Shown piece after piece: positions 54,338 through 62,798 of a DNA stretch of 64,000 nucleotides (its first letter is position 1; every line of letters starts with the position of its first letter). The notes below the pieces were generated by a model. It was not told the DNA's origin, did no database searches, and was given only the letters and a program-made list of their open reading frames with translations. This DNA is from DATFQE01 sp963733845 (GTDB lineage: Bacteria; Actinomycetota; Thermoleophilia; Gaiellales; Gaiellaceae). The translations under genes were made by a program, and so were the position numbers. The DNA is taken from assembly GCA_963733845.1 (NCBI GenBank), contig CAVTEM010000006.1, forward strand, positions 1 to 64,000, given 5' to 3'.

Positions 54338-55413
54338 ATTCGTCCCTGGTCGGTCGAGCTGCGAGGCAGGCTCGAGGAATCGACGATCGTGAGCGAGGCC
54401 CTTCGGGGCAATCCGCTCGGCGACCCGCACGAACGGCCGGTCTGGGTCTACCTGCCGCCGGCCTACGAGTCCGACCCGCCCGAGGCCTATCCCTCGATCT
54501 ACCTGATCCAGGGCCTCACCGGCCAGATCGACATGTGGCGGAACCGGCACGGCGTTCCGGCCTTCGGTGGTCGAGCTCGTCGACGAGCTGTTCGCGGACG
54601 ACTCGGTGCCGCCCGCGGTCGTGGTCTTCGTCGACGCGTGGACGTCGCTCGGCGGCAGCCAGTACCTCGACTCCCCGGCGACCGGCAAGTACCACACGTA
54701 CCTCTGCGACGAGGTCGTGCCATGGGTGGACGCGCCGCTACCGCACGATCGCCGAGCGCGAGCACCGCGCGATCACGGGCAAGTCGAGCGGCGGCTACGG
54801 CGCCATGGTCACGCCGATGCTCCGGCCCGACCTGTGGGGCGGGCTTGCCACGCACGCCGGCGACGCGCTGTTCGAGAACTGTCTATCTGCCGGAGTTCCG
54901 CCAGGCGGCGCGAACGCTCCGCGACGACTACGGGGGGTCGTACGAGAGCTTCTGGCAGGACTTCCGCTCGCGGCCGGCGCTCTCGAAGGACAGCGACTGC
55001 GTACATGCTCGACGTCTGGTGCATGGCCGCCTGCTATTCGGCCGATCCCGACGGCGCCGTCCGCCTGCCGTTCGACTCCGACCACAGGCCGCGTCATCCC
55101 CGAGATCTGGGAGCGCTGGCTGGCCTGGGATCCTGTTCGGATGGTGCCCGACCACGCCGAGATCCTGCGCGGCCTGCGCGCGGTCTACATCGATGCCGGC
55201 AAGAAGGACGAGTACTACCTCGACCTCGGCGCCGAGGGCTTCCGCTCCGCGCTGGAGCGGATCGGCGTCACGGACGTCTTCTTCGAGCTCTTCGACGGCA
55301 CGCACGGCGCGATCGAGTACCGCTATCCGCTTGCGCTCCGCTACCTCGCCGAGCGGCTGACGGCACCCGTCAGCGTCGGTCCCGTTCGAGCAGACGCTCC
55401 CCCGGTTTCGTAA
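54338..55413 (+). pseudogene. Putative esterase (EstD/PF00756-like), five frame breaks, apparent ATT start
   Basis: AGGAGG (54327-54332) stands five bases before ATT at 54338, which opens IRPWSVELRGRLEESTIVSE; homologues begin with Met there. The product runs through NPLGDPHERPVWVYLPPAYE, IYLIQGLTG, LVDELFADDSVPPAVVVFVD, then the nucleophile elbow AITGKSSGGYGAMVTPMLRP, DYGGSYESFWQDFRS, YMLDVWCMAACYSADPDG, VIPEIWERWLAWDPV and FELFDGTHGAIEYRYP with His. Shifts near 54567, 54738, 54884, 55002 and 55079 each need one surplus base removed. Restored length is about 355 residues with an intact Ser-Asp-His triad. Its end overlaps the convergent GNAT gene by 44 bases. Confidence 0.8.
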
Positions 55414-55789
55414 AGCCGAACCTCTCGTAGAGCGCATGCGCGTCGCGCGTATGCAGGAGCCAGCGCGTGTCCTTGTAGGGCCCGGCCTCCACGCTCTCGC
55501 GCACGAGCTCGACGCCCAGGCCGCGTCCTCGGTACTCGGGCAGGATGTAGACGTCGGCGAGGTACGTCACGGAGGCGCCGTCCGAGACCGTGCGCGAGAA
55601 GCCGATCTGCCGGCCGTCGTGGTAGAGGCCGACGACACGCTGCGACTCCCGGATCAGTCGCACGATCGTCTCGTGCGAGCGGCCCTCCGCCCAGTAGGCG
55701 TGGTTGGACAGGAACTCGTACACCGCCTCGACGTCGATCCGTGCCGGGTCGTCGTCCAGCTCGAAATCGTCCTCGAGAACGCGCTTCAC
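55370..55789 (-). CDS. GNAT-family N-acetyltransferase
   Basis: A 139-residue acetyl-CoA-dependent acetyltransferase. VKRVLEDDFELDDDPARIDV, then AEGRSHETIVRLIRESQRVV, VTYLADVYILPEYRGRGLGV with the acetyl-CoA pyrophosphate loop Q/R-x2-G-x-G/A (RGRGLG), and HTRDAHALYERFGFTKPGE, a common GNAT end. GTG at 55789 overlaps the recO stop (GTGA); much longer starts belong to the recO shadow. The substrate is unknown. Confidence 0.92.
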   Translation of the reverse strand: MKRVLEDDFELDDDPARIDVEAVYEFLSNHAYWAEGRSHETIVRLIRESQRVVGLYHDGRQIGFSRTVSDGASVTYLADVYILPEYRGRGLGVELVRESVEAGPYKDTRWLLHTRDAHALYERFGFTKPGERLLERDRR

Positions 55790-56532
55790 CGCGCCGGAGA
55801 AAGCGTTCTGAGCCGGAAGCCGCCGTGGAACTCGTAGGTCGCGGTCACGACCCCGAGCGCCTCCGCCGCCGCGCGGTCGCGGAGCGATACGGCGCCGGCC
55901 TCGGCGAGCGGCCGCCCGAGCAGCCCCTCGATCCCGGCGATCCCTTCGGCGGAGAGCGGCAGGGCTCCGGTCGCGCACGCCTCGCACACCGCGCCGCCGG
56001 CGCGGGGAGAGAAGCCGGCCAGCCCGCTCTCGGAGCCGCACTCGGCGCAACTCGTCAGGTGCGGGAGGTAGCCCGACAGCCAGAGCAGCTTCAGTTGGAA
56101 CGAGAGCGCGAGCGGGTCGCGGGCGGGCACGTCGTCGGCGGGCTCGACCTCGTCGAGGGCCTCCAGGAAGCGCACGAGAGCGGTGAACGCGCGCGGGTTC
56201 CCCTCCTGCTCGGGGAAGAGCCTGAGCATCGCCTCGAGCCCGACGAGCCCGACTCCGAGGCGGCGGGCGTCCTCCCGCGCCGCCCGGTGCGAGTGGACGA
56301 GGTCGACTCCGGTGACCGTGTGCAGCTCGCCTCCGCCCTGGTGGAGCAGCAGCTCGACGTGGCTGAGCGGCTCCAGCCGAGCGCCGAAGCGCGACTTCGT
56401 GCGGCGGACGCCTTTTGCGACCGCCCCGACCCGGCCGCGGTCGAGCGTGTACAGGTGGAGCACACGATCCGCCTCGCCGAGCCGCAGCGAGCGCAGCACG
56501 ACGGCCTCGGTCTTGTAACTACGTCCGGCCAT
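55786..56532 (-). CDS. recO: DNA repair protein RecO
   Basis: A 248-residue recombination mediator that works with RecR/RecF to load RecA onto gapped DNA. The OB-fold N-terminus reads YKTEAVVLRSLRLGEADRVL, VGAVAKGVRRTKSRFGARLE and LEPLSHVELLLHQGGGELHT. The zinc site is LTSCAECGSESGLAGFSP ... AVCEACATG (four Cys). The helical remainder is present. It is coupled to the GNAT gene by overlap. Confidence 0.95.
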   Translation of the reverse strand: MAGRSYKTEAVVLRSLRLGEADRVLHLYTLDRGRVGAVAKGVRRTKSRFGARLEPLSHVELLLHQGGGELHTVTGVDLVHSHRAAREDARRLGVGLVGLEAMLRLFPEQEGNPRAFTALVRFLEALDEVEPADDVPARDPLALSFQLKLLWLSGYLPHLTSCAECGSESGLAGFSPRAGGAVCEACATGALPLSAEGIAGIEGLLGRPLAEAGAVSLRDRAAAEALGVVTATYEFHGGFRLRTLSPAR

Positions 56533-56569
56533 CCGCTCCCGAGTCTAGAGACGGCCTCAGCCGGGCAAG

Positions 56570-56830
56570 ATGCGCTGGATGGCCGAGATCACGGTCTACT
56601 CCACCCGCTGGTGCGGCTACTGCGTCCGCGCGAAGGCGCTGCTCGACGCACACGGCCTGCCCTACGAGGAGGTGCTGCTGGATGACGACCCCCACTTCCG
56701 CACCAGGCTGCACGAGCTGACCGGCGGCTGGACCGTCCCTCAGATCGTCATCGACGGCAAGCCGATCGGCGGCTACACCGAGCTCTGGCGCCTCGACCGC
56801 TCGGGCGCGCTGGACGGGCTCGCGGCCTAG
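56570..56830 (+). CDS. Glutaredoxin-like protein (mycoredoxin/GrxC type)
   Basis: An 86-residue thioredoxin-fold protein. ITVYSTRWCGYCVRAKALLD carries the active-site CGYC; then HGLPYEEVLLDDDPHFRTRL, GGWTVPQIVIDGKPIGGYTE with the cis-Pro, and a short C-terminal helix. Two starts are possible: ATG at 56570 or at 56579 (MAEITVY), the second being family-like. The dithiol motif suggests disulfide or mycothiol-linked reduction. It ends 4 bases into the convergent L,D-transpeptidase gene. Confidence 0.94.
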   Translation: MRWMAEITVYSTRWCGYCVRAKALLDAHGLPYEEVLLDDDPHFRTRLHELTGGWTVPQIVIDGKPIGGYTELWRLDRSGALDGLAA

Positions 56831-57932
56831 CGCACCGAGACGGGCGTGCCGACCGGCATCAGGCGGTTCAGCCGCGAGATGTCCTCGTTCCGCATCCGGA
56901 TGCAGCCGTGCGAGATCCGTCCGGGGATCAGGCCGGGCGCGTTCGTGCCGTGGATGCCGATGAAGCCTCCACCCGGCCAGTCGGTGAGCACGGCGGATCG
57001 TGCGGAGAGCCCGAAGGCGTACGGCCCGTAGATCGGGTTGCCGTAGCAGCAGAGCTTCATCCGGATGTAGTACTCGCCGCGCGGGGTCGGCCACTGGCTT
57101 TGCCCGACGCCGATTCGGGAGCGGAAGACCTTCTTCCCGGCCCTGTAGAGCGTGATCGTGAACGCATTGCGGTTGACCAGCAGACGGGTGCGCACGAGCC
57201 GGAAGCCGCCCAGGTCGCTGCGTCGCACCCAGCCCACGGAGCTGTTCGGCAGCTTCGCCAGGCGCACCTTGACCCACTCCTTGCCCTTGATCCGGCGCGA
57301 CTCCAGCAGTGCGACCAGGTTCTGCGTGTTCTCGGGCGTGAGAAACGGCAGCACGTCGACGACGCGTGCCGAGCCGGTCGGGCCCGAGCGCGCGACCGTG
57401 CGGCGAAGCAGCTTCGCCCAGCGATACGTGTTGTTGACGCCGCTCAGCTTGCGCACGGCCGGAACGGCGGTCTTCGGCTTCGGCTTGGGCTTCGGTGCCG
57501 CGCCGGCCGCCGCTGACCACGAGCGCGATCCGCCGAGGCGTCGCGGCCACGGCCGGGGAGGTCGTAGACACCGCAGTGAACGTGAGCGTGTGCGTCCCGG
57601 CCTGCGCCGCTGTCGGCGTCCAGGCGAATGTGGCCGTCGCCGGATTCCCGGGCCTGCTGTCGAAGCTCGCGCCGGGCGGGAGGCCCTGGTTGCCGATCCG
57701 CAGCTGCACGGGGGCCTCGCCCGTCGCGGCCGCGGCGAGCGAGACGGTCACGCGGGAGCCCGGCCCCGGTGGACATCCGCGCGCCCTCGGCCGGGGTCGG
57801 GGACTGCCAGGAGACGACGTTCGCCTGGGCGCCGGTCCACGGGCGCGCCGAGGCAGTGCCCGCCGCGAGGGCGAACACGAACAGGGTGATGAGCGCGCCG
57901 ACCGCATGCGCGTGAGCTCGCGATGCCCTCAT
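56827..57932 (-). pseudogene. Exported L,D-transpeptidase (YkuD) with Ig-like and SH3-like domains, two frame breaks
   Basis: ATG at 57932 opens a signal peptide (VGALITLFVFALAAGTASA). The first frame reaches PTPAEGARMST; near 57772 one G of GGGG must go to enter GPGSRVTVSLAAAATGEAPV, an Ig-like domain with PGNPATATFAWTPTAAQAGT. Near 57512 another surplus base leads to PKPKPKPKTAVPAVRKLSGV, an SH3-like stretch VKVRLAKLPNSSVGWVRRSD, and the YkuD catalytic domain ending WPGGGFIGIHGTNAPGLIPG then RISHGCIRMRNEDISRL with the catalytic HGCIR Cys. Restored length is about 368. The enzyme makes 3-3 peptidoglycan cross-links. Confidence 0.85.
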
Positions 57933-57981
57933 GAGCCGGGCGGCAGTATAGATGAGGGTTCCGACGGCTCTCGGCCGCGGC

Positions 57982-58686
57982 TCAGATCACCGTGACGGGT
58001 GTTCCGACAGGCATCAACCGGGAGAGCCGGACGATGTCGCCGTTCTTCAGCCGGATGCACCCGTGCGACACGGCGCCCGGCAGAAGCTCGGGCCTGTTCG
58101 TGCCGTGGATGCCGATGTAGCCGCCGCCGGGCCAGCCCGTCAGGTTGGGCGCCCTGCCGCTCGTCCCGAACGCGATCGGGCCGTACATCGGGTCGTTGAA
58201 GCCACTGAGCTTCATGCGCACGTAGAACTCGCCGCGGGGAGTCGGCAGGTACGAGCGGCCCACACCAACCGGCGCGCGCCAGATCACCTTGCCGCGCCGC
58301 TTGAGCGTCGCGGTCAGGCGGGCGCGGTTGACCACCAGCCGTGTCCAGACACCGCGGTACGGCCCCAGAGCCTTGCGCGGGACCCAGCCCGTCGTGCCGT
58401 TCGGCAGCACGGCCAGGCGGACGCGGACCCACGGCCCCTTGCTCTCGAGCGCCAGGACGAGGTTGTCCGTTCCCTCGGGCGTGCGGTCGGAGACGACCGT
58501 GATCGTCCGTGCGGAATTCGACGGCGCGACACGGGCAGCGGCCGGCCGCAGCACGTGCGCCCAGCGGGTGAGCCCGTCGCGCGTGCTCAGCACCGTGGTC
58601 TCGCCTGGAGACGACGCCGCACCGGGCACCAGCGCCGTGGCCGCCGCCGCGACGATCACCGCCCCTGTGACGAGTAGCTTCTTCAC
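57982..58686 (-). CDS. Exported L,D-transpeptidase (YkuD)
   Basis: A 234-residue paralogue of the preceding gene. GTG at 58686 opens VKKLLVTGAVIVAAAATALV, a signal peptide. An SH3-like domain (WVRVRLAVLPNGTTGWVPRK) precedes the YkuD domain: RGKVIWRAPVGVGRSYLPTP, RGEFYVRMKLSGFNDPMYGP, WPGGGYIGIHGTNRPELLPG and VSHGCIRLKNGDIVRLSRLM with the catalytic Cys and His. It aligns closely with its neighbour over this half and lacks the Ig-like domain. The pair probably arose by tandem duplication. Confidence 0.94.
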   Translation of the reverse strand: MKKLLVTGAVIVAAAATALVPGAASSPGETTVLSTRDGLTRWAHVLRPAAARVAPSNSARTITVVSDRTPEGTDNLVLALESKGPWVRVRLAVLPNGTTGWVPRKALGPYRGVWTRLVVNRARLTATLKRRGKVIWRAPVGVGRSYLPTPRGEFYVRMKLSGFNDPMYGPIAFGTSGRAPNLTGWPGGGYIGIHGTNRPELLPGAVSHGCIRLKNGDIVRLSRLMPVGTPVTVI

Positions 58687-58704
58687 GCTCTCAGTATGCC
58701 CTCG

Positions 58705-58742
58705 AAATTCGGTCACGGGGCGCAAAATTCGGTCACGGGGCG
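58705..58742. repeat. 18-bp tandem direct repeat
   Basis: AAATTCGGTCACGGGGCG occurs at 58705-58722 and again at 58725-58742, period 20 bases, in the gap between the second L,D-transpeptidase and the sigma-factor-linked gene. The 20-base period (two helical turns) would suit a dimeric regulator. Origin unknown. Confidence 0.85.
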
Positions 58743-58784
58743 GCTGCGGCCGCCCCGTGAACCGAGCGTTGTTCCGCGCGCGCC

Positions 58785-59205
58785 TCAGCCCGTGAAGCGC
58801 GGGTGTGCAGCGCGGCGAACCTGCTTCTTGGCCTTGACCTTCTTCTTGGCCTTGACCTTCTTCTTGACCTGTCTTCTTCGTCGGCTTGCCGTACTGGCTC
58901 TTCGCGGCCGACTTCTTGATGATCGTCGGGCCCTTCTTCTTGACGATGCGCTTCGCCGTGACCGCGACGTCGCCGACCGCCGAGGACGCGTAGCCCAGCC
59001 CGCCGACCGACGCGAGCGCGAAGAGCATGCACGCCGTCAATGCGCCGACGAATGCGATCCGGAAGCCGCCGCGCGCGCGCCGCCTGCTCTCGCCGACTCG
59101 GGCCTCGAGCGCGTTGACGAACTCGTCACGCGGCTCGGGCCGGCTCGCGCGAAGCTCGCGCTCGACGTCGACCCCCTCGTGCCTACCTCGGAAAAATCCC
59201 CTCAC
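58785..59205 (-). pseudogene. Single-pass membrane protein with Lys-rich tail, one frame break; possible anti-sigma factor
   Basis: ATG at 59205 reads MRGFFRGRHEGVDVERELRA, PEPRDEFVNALEARVGESRR, then a membrane helix RIAFVGALTACMLFALASVG. The frame breaks near 58870; dropping one G from AGACAGGTC turns an odd Gln/Gly/Glu tail into KKTVKKKVKAKKKVKAKKQV and HPRFTG with TGA at 58785-58787. The Lys-rich tail is coded by an 18-bp tandem DNA repeat. The layout (cytosolic N-terminus with one helix, next to an ECF sigma gene 78 bases away) resembles an anti-sigma factor, but no ZAS zinc motif is visible, so this is context only. Confidence 0.65.
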
Positions 59206-59283
59206 TGTTCTGCCTCCCCCGGCTGTCTTTCAGTCGTGTGTGTTCGTGCCTGTACTCCCATTACCGGGGAGGGAGCGTTTTCC

Positions 59284-59802
59284 TTACAGGGTGCTCGGAC
59301 GTTCGCGAAGCTGGGCCTCCGCCTGCTGCTCGGCCTGACCCTCGAGATACGTGCGCAGGCGCGCGAGCGCCCGGTGCAAGGCGACCTCGACGGCGTTCGT
59401 GCGGAGCTCGAGCAGCTCGCCGATCTGACGCGCCGACAGGTCCGACCCGTACCGGAGCGCGATCAGCTCGCGGTCTCGCTCGTCCAGCCGCCCAACGGCT
59501 TCCGTCACGGTGAGTCGGGTCAGCGTCTCGGACTCCAGGTCCAGCGTGTCGGCCATCTCCTCCGGGTGTTCGAGCGACCCCGGACGCAGCCGCGCGTTCT
59601 CGATGCAGCGACGTGCGATCCCGATCAGCCAGGCGACCGGCTCGCCCCGTTTGGGGTCGTAGCTGTCCCGGTAGCGCAGAGCGCGCTCGAAGGTCTCGCT
59701 GGTGACGTCCTCGGCCTCGGCGCCGTCTCCCACGCGGTACGCCACGTAGGCGTACACGCGCCGGATCAGCGGGCCGGGATCTGCGAGCGGGTCGCGTGCC
59801 AT
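59284..59802 (-). CDS. ECF-type RNA polymerase sigma factor
   Basis: A 172-residue sigma-70-family protein. ATG at 59802 starts MARDPLADPGPLIRRVYAYV. Region 2 is seen in YRVGDGAEAEDVTSETFERA, LRYRDSYDPKRGEPVAWLIG with IARRCIENARL. Region 4 has TEAVGRLDERDRELIALRYG, SDLSARQIGELLELRTNAVE and VALHRALARLRTYLEGQ, a clear helix-turn-helix. Longer upstream extensions in this frame are the shadow of the next gene. The gene immediately downstream may be its membrane partner. Confidence 0.93.
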   Translation of the reverse strand: MARDPLADPGPLIRRVYAYVAYRVGDGAEAEDVTSETFERALRYRDSYDPKRGEPVAWLIGIARRCIENARLRPGSLEHPEEMADTLDLESETLTRLTVTEAVGRLDERDRELIALRYGSDLSARQIGELLELRTNAVEVALHRALARLRTYLEGQAEQQAEAQLRERPSTL

Positions 59803-59813
59803 CGCGGGTGCGC

Positions 59814-61722
59814 CTAGCCGGCGCTGAACTCCTCGATCTCGGGGCTGAACGGGTTGAGCTGCCGGGCCCGGTGCAACGCGGCCGCCCTTTCGGCGCCGTC
59901 GGTCGCATGGGCCAGCGCGAGCCAGAGCTCGAAGTCCCGCGGCTCGCGCTCGATCGCCTCCCTGAAGTCGTGCTCGGCCTCCTCGAACGCCTCCTGACCG
60001 AGATGCGCCTCGCCGAGGCGCTGCCACGGCTCGGACGACCAGGGCGCCCAGCGCTTCGCCGTCCGCGCCTCGTCGGCGGCCTCCGCCCAGCGGCCGTCCT
60101 CGGCCGCGTCGTCGCTCGCGGCGATCGCGTTGTTCCCCGTCAGGCCGACGAGCGCAAGCGCTGCAACGACGACCGTCAGCGCGACGCCCACACCCCGCAT
60201 CCAGGGCGCCGGGTCGAGCAACCGTTCCTCGCGGCGCGCCATGGCGAGCAGTGCGGAAGCGCAGATCAGCGCCGAGAGGGTCAGGGCCGGAAGCTCCCAG
60301 TCCCAGTCCACGCCTGCGTGGACGAGGTAGGCGGCGTACGCGGCGAAAGCAGCCGCTCGCAAGCGGTTGCCGGCGGGCGGCGACAGCGGCCGCGAGCGGG
60401 GCGCCGAGGGCCAGGAGGAGCAGCGCGAGCCCGACCGGCCCGAGCTCCGCGAGGGTCTCCAGGTAGAGGCTGTGCGCGTCGCGAACCTTGTGCTCGAAGG
60501 GGCGATCCTGCAGCCAGTGCTGCTCGTATCCGCCCGCGCCGAGCCCGAGCAACGGATGCTCCTCGTAGCCGCGCCAGGCCGACTCCCACAGATCGACGCG
60601 GTAGCTGCCCGAGAACGAGAACAGGCGCTCGCCGATGTCGTTCTCGATCGCGGGCGGCGGCGCGGTGAACGAGTCGTGGGCCTTGTCCGCGAGCGTGATC
60701 GGATCGCCGTACCGGACGAAGACGGCGAGCAGCGCCACGGCCGCCGCGACGACCACGAGCGCGGCCTCGAATCCGAGACGAACCTTGCGAGGCACTTCGA
60801 TCCTCCGCTCCAGCAGCGCGTAGGCCGCTGCCGCTGCCGCGGCCAGCAGCGCCAGCCCGAGCAGGATCAACGCCAGCCTGTGCCCCTGGGTGGAGGCGAG
60901 CGCAAGCGGCGAGTCCTCGCGCCGGAGCGCCTCATAGCGCGAGGCTGCGAGGACGGCTGCCGCAGCGGGCGCCCCGGTGGCGAACAGCACGCCGAGGAGC
61001 TGCAGGCGGCGCGGGTCGAGCGCGACCGCGGCGAGCAGGGCAAGCGCCAGCGAGATCCACGCGCCACGCCCGAACGTGAAGTACAGGGTCGGCAGCAGCA
61101 GAACGGGTAGCGCTCCGGCGAGCGCGCGGACACCGATCGTCCTGGCCCTCGCGGCGAAGGCGAGCGCGAGCAGGGCGCCCATGGCAGCGAAGAGGCCGAG
61201 GCCGTTCCAGTAGCCCAGCGGCTCGGACAGGCGGTACTCCGCGATCGGATCGAAGACGCCGAGCCGATCCGGAAAGAGCCGGGTCGCGAGCCCGTAGGCG
61301 CAGGCCAGCGCAATGCCGGCGAGCGCGCCGCCGAGAGCCGCGGAGACCACGGCGCTGCGGACGACCAGCACCAGCGCGACGGCCACCGCCCCGTAGGCGA
61401 GCATCCGCTGACCCTCGTGCGCCGACTCCACGACGTCGATCGACCAGACGCTCGAGAGCCAGACCCACGCGGTCAGTCCGAGGATCCCGCCGGCGAACGC
61501 GAGCTGGAGCCTGCTCGGCCGGACGATCCGCCCGACGAGCGCGATCGTGGCGACGAGCCAGAGCGCGACGAGAGCCGCCCAGCCCCACGCGGTCGGGAAG
61601 TAGCCTCCGTCGGCAGCGGCGAGTGCGGCCACGGAGAACGCGGCGCCGGCCGCTACCGCGGCTTCGCGCGGTGCCGGCAGCGTACGCGGGCGCGCAAGAG
61701 CGGACGCAGCTGCGTCAGCCAT
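59814..61722 (-). pseudogene. O-antigen-ligase-like (Wzy/WaaL) polytopic protein with C-terminal TPR, one frame break
   Basis: ATG at 61722 opens a protein of about 635 residues. Ten or more helices run from AAVAAGAAFSVAALAAADGG on; the ligase-type loop is SEPLGYWNGLGLFAAMGALL and the large outer loop RVDLWESAWRGYEEHPLLGL with GAGGYEQHWLQDRPFEHKVR and AHSLYLETLAELGPVGLALL, the classic Wzy_C/WaaL motif. Near 60377 one surplus C (CGCCGGCAAC) must be dropped to continue NRLRAAAFAAYAAYLVHAGV. A tetratricopeptide-like end follows (WQRLGEAHLGQEAFEEAEHD, LHRARQLNPFSPEIEEFSAG). It probably polymerises or ligates a surface glycan. Confidence 0.85.
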
Positions 61723-61912
61723 GCCGGTCGTAGCCGCAGCCGTGCACTGCTTCGGAGAGTAGCGGCGCTTCCGGCGCTTTCGACTCCCTGAAACGGGGGA
61801 TGCTGAGATCCCGACGAGCTACTCGACTCGAGCGGCGACTGTGGTCACCGCCGGCCCTGAGGTGTCGCTTACTCCGCCGAGTAGGTAAGGGCCGCGCCGC
61901 GACTCCCGGTGA

Positions 61913-62786
61913 TCAGGACGAGTGAGAACGCTTGCGGGCGGGAGCCGAACGCCGAGGCGACAACGGCTGGCATCGCGCACAGAACCACGTCCCGCGCCCC
62001 GCAGCCCGGATCTTGCTGATCGGCCTCCCGCAGCGTGAGCAGGGCTCACCCTCACGGCCGTACGCCTCGAACTCGTCCTGCATCGCACCGCGCTCGCCGT
62101 TCGCCGTTCGGTAGTCGCTCAACGTCGCGCCCGACCGCGCGATGCCCAACTCGAGCGCCGCGCGAATCCCCTCGTGCACCCGCCCGACCTCGGCCTTCGT
62201 CAGCTCGCCGGCCGGCCTGAGCGGGTGGACCCGCGCCCGCCACAGCGCCTCGTCGGCGTAGATGTTCCCCATCCCGGCGAGCGACCGCTGGTCGAGCAGC
62301 ACCGCCTTCACCGGAGCGCGGCGGCGCTGCAGGCGCTCCGCGAGCACGCGGGGCGTGAATGCCTCGGAGAAGGGCTCGTCCCCGAGCCGCTCTGCAAGGT
62401 ACGGATCCAGCTCACCCGGCTCCAGGAGCAACCACGTTCCGAAGCGGCGGACGTCCCGGTAAGCGACGTCCGACTCGTTGTCTAGAGTGAGAACAGCACG
62501 TCTGTGCGGGTCGTCCGGGAGCGAGCCCGCAGGCGCGTGGACGAAGCTTCCCGTCATCCGGAGGTGAACCAGGAGAACGCGACCGCTTTCGAACCGAAAA
62601 ATCAGATACTTGCCGCGACGGTCGAGCCCGCTGACGACCTCGCCCTCGAGCTCGAGCGCCACCTCGACGCGGCTCGAACGGCCGTACCAGGCGGCTGTCG
62701 AGGATCTCGACCCGGTCCAGGCGGCGCCCGGCCAGGACAGGCTCCAGACCGCGGCGAACCGTCTCGACCTCGGGCAGCTCGGGCAT
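61913..62786 (-). pseudogene. mutM: Formamidopyrimidine-DNA glycosylase, one frame break
   Basis: ATG at 62786 opens MPELPEVETVRRGLEPVLAG with catalytic Pro2 and Glu3. After VEILDSRLVRPFEPR the frame breaks near 62665; one surplus base removed gives EVALELEGEVVSGLDRRGKY with the conserved Lys, LVHLRMTGSFVHAPAGSLPD, the H2TH domain around LAGMGNIYADEALWRARVHP, and the zinc finger EPCSRCGRPISKIRAAGRGT ... FCARCQ. Restored length is about 290 residues, normal. The enzyme excises 8-oxoguanine and nicks the strand. Likely intact in the organism. Confidence 0.9.
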
Positions 62787-62798
62787 CGTGGCTCGACG

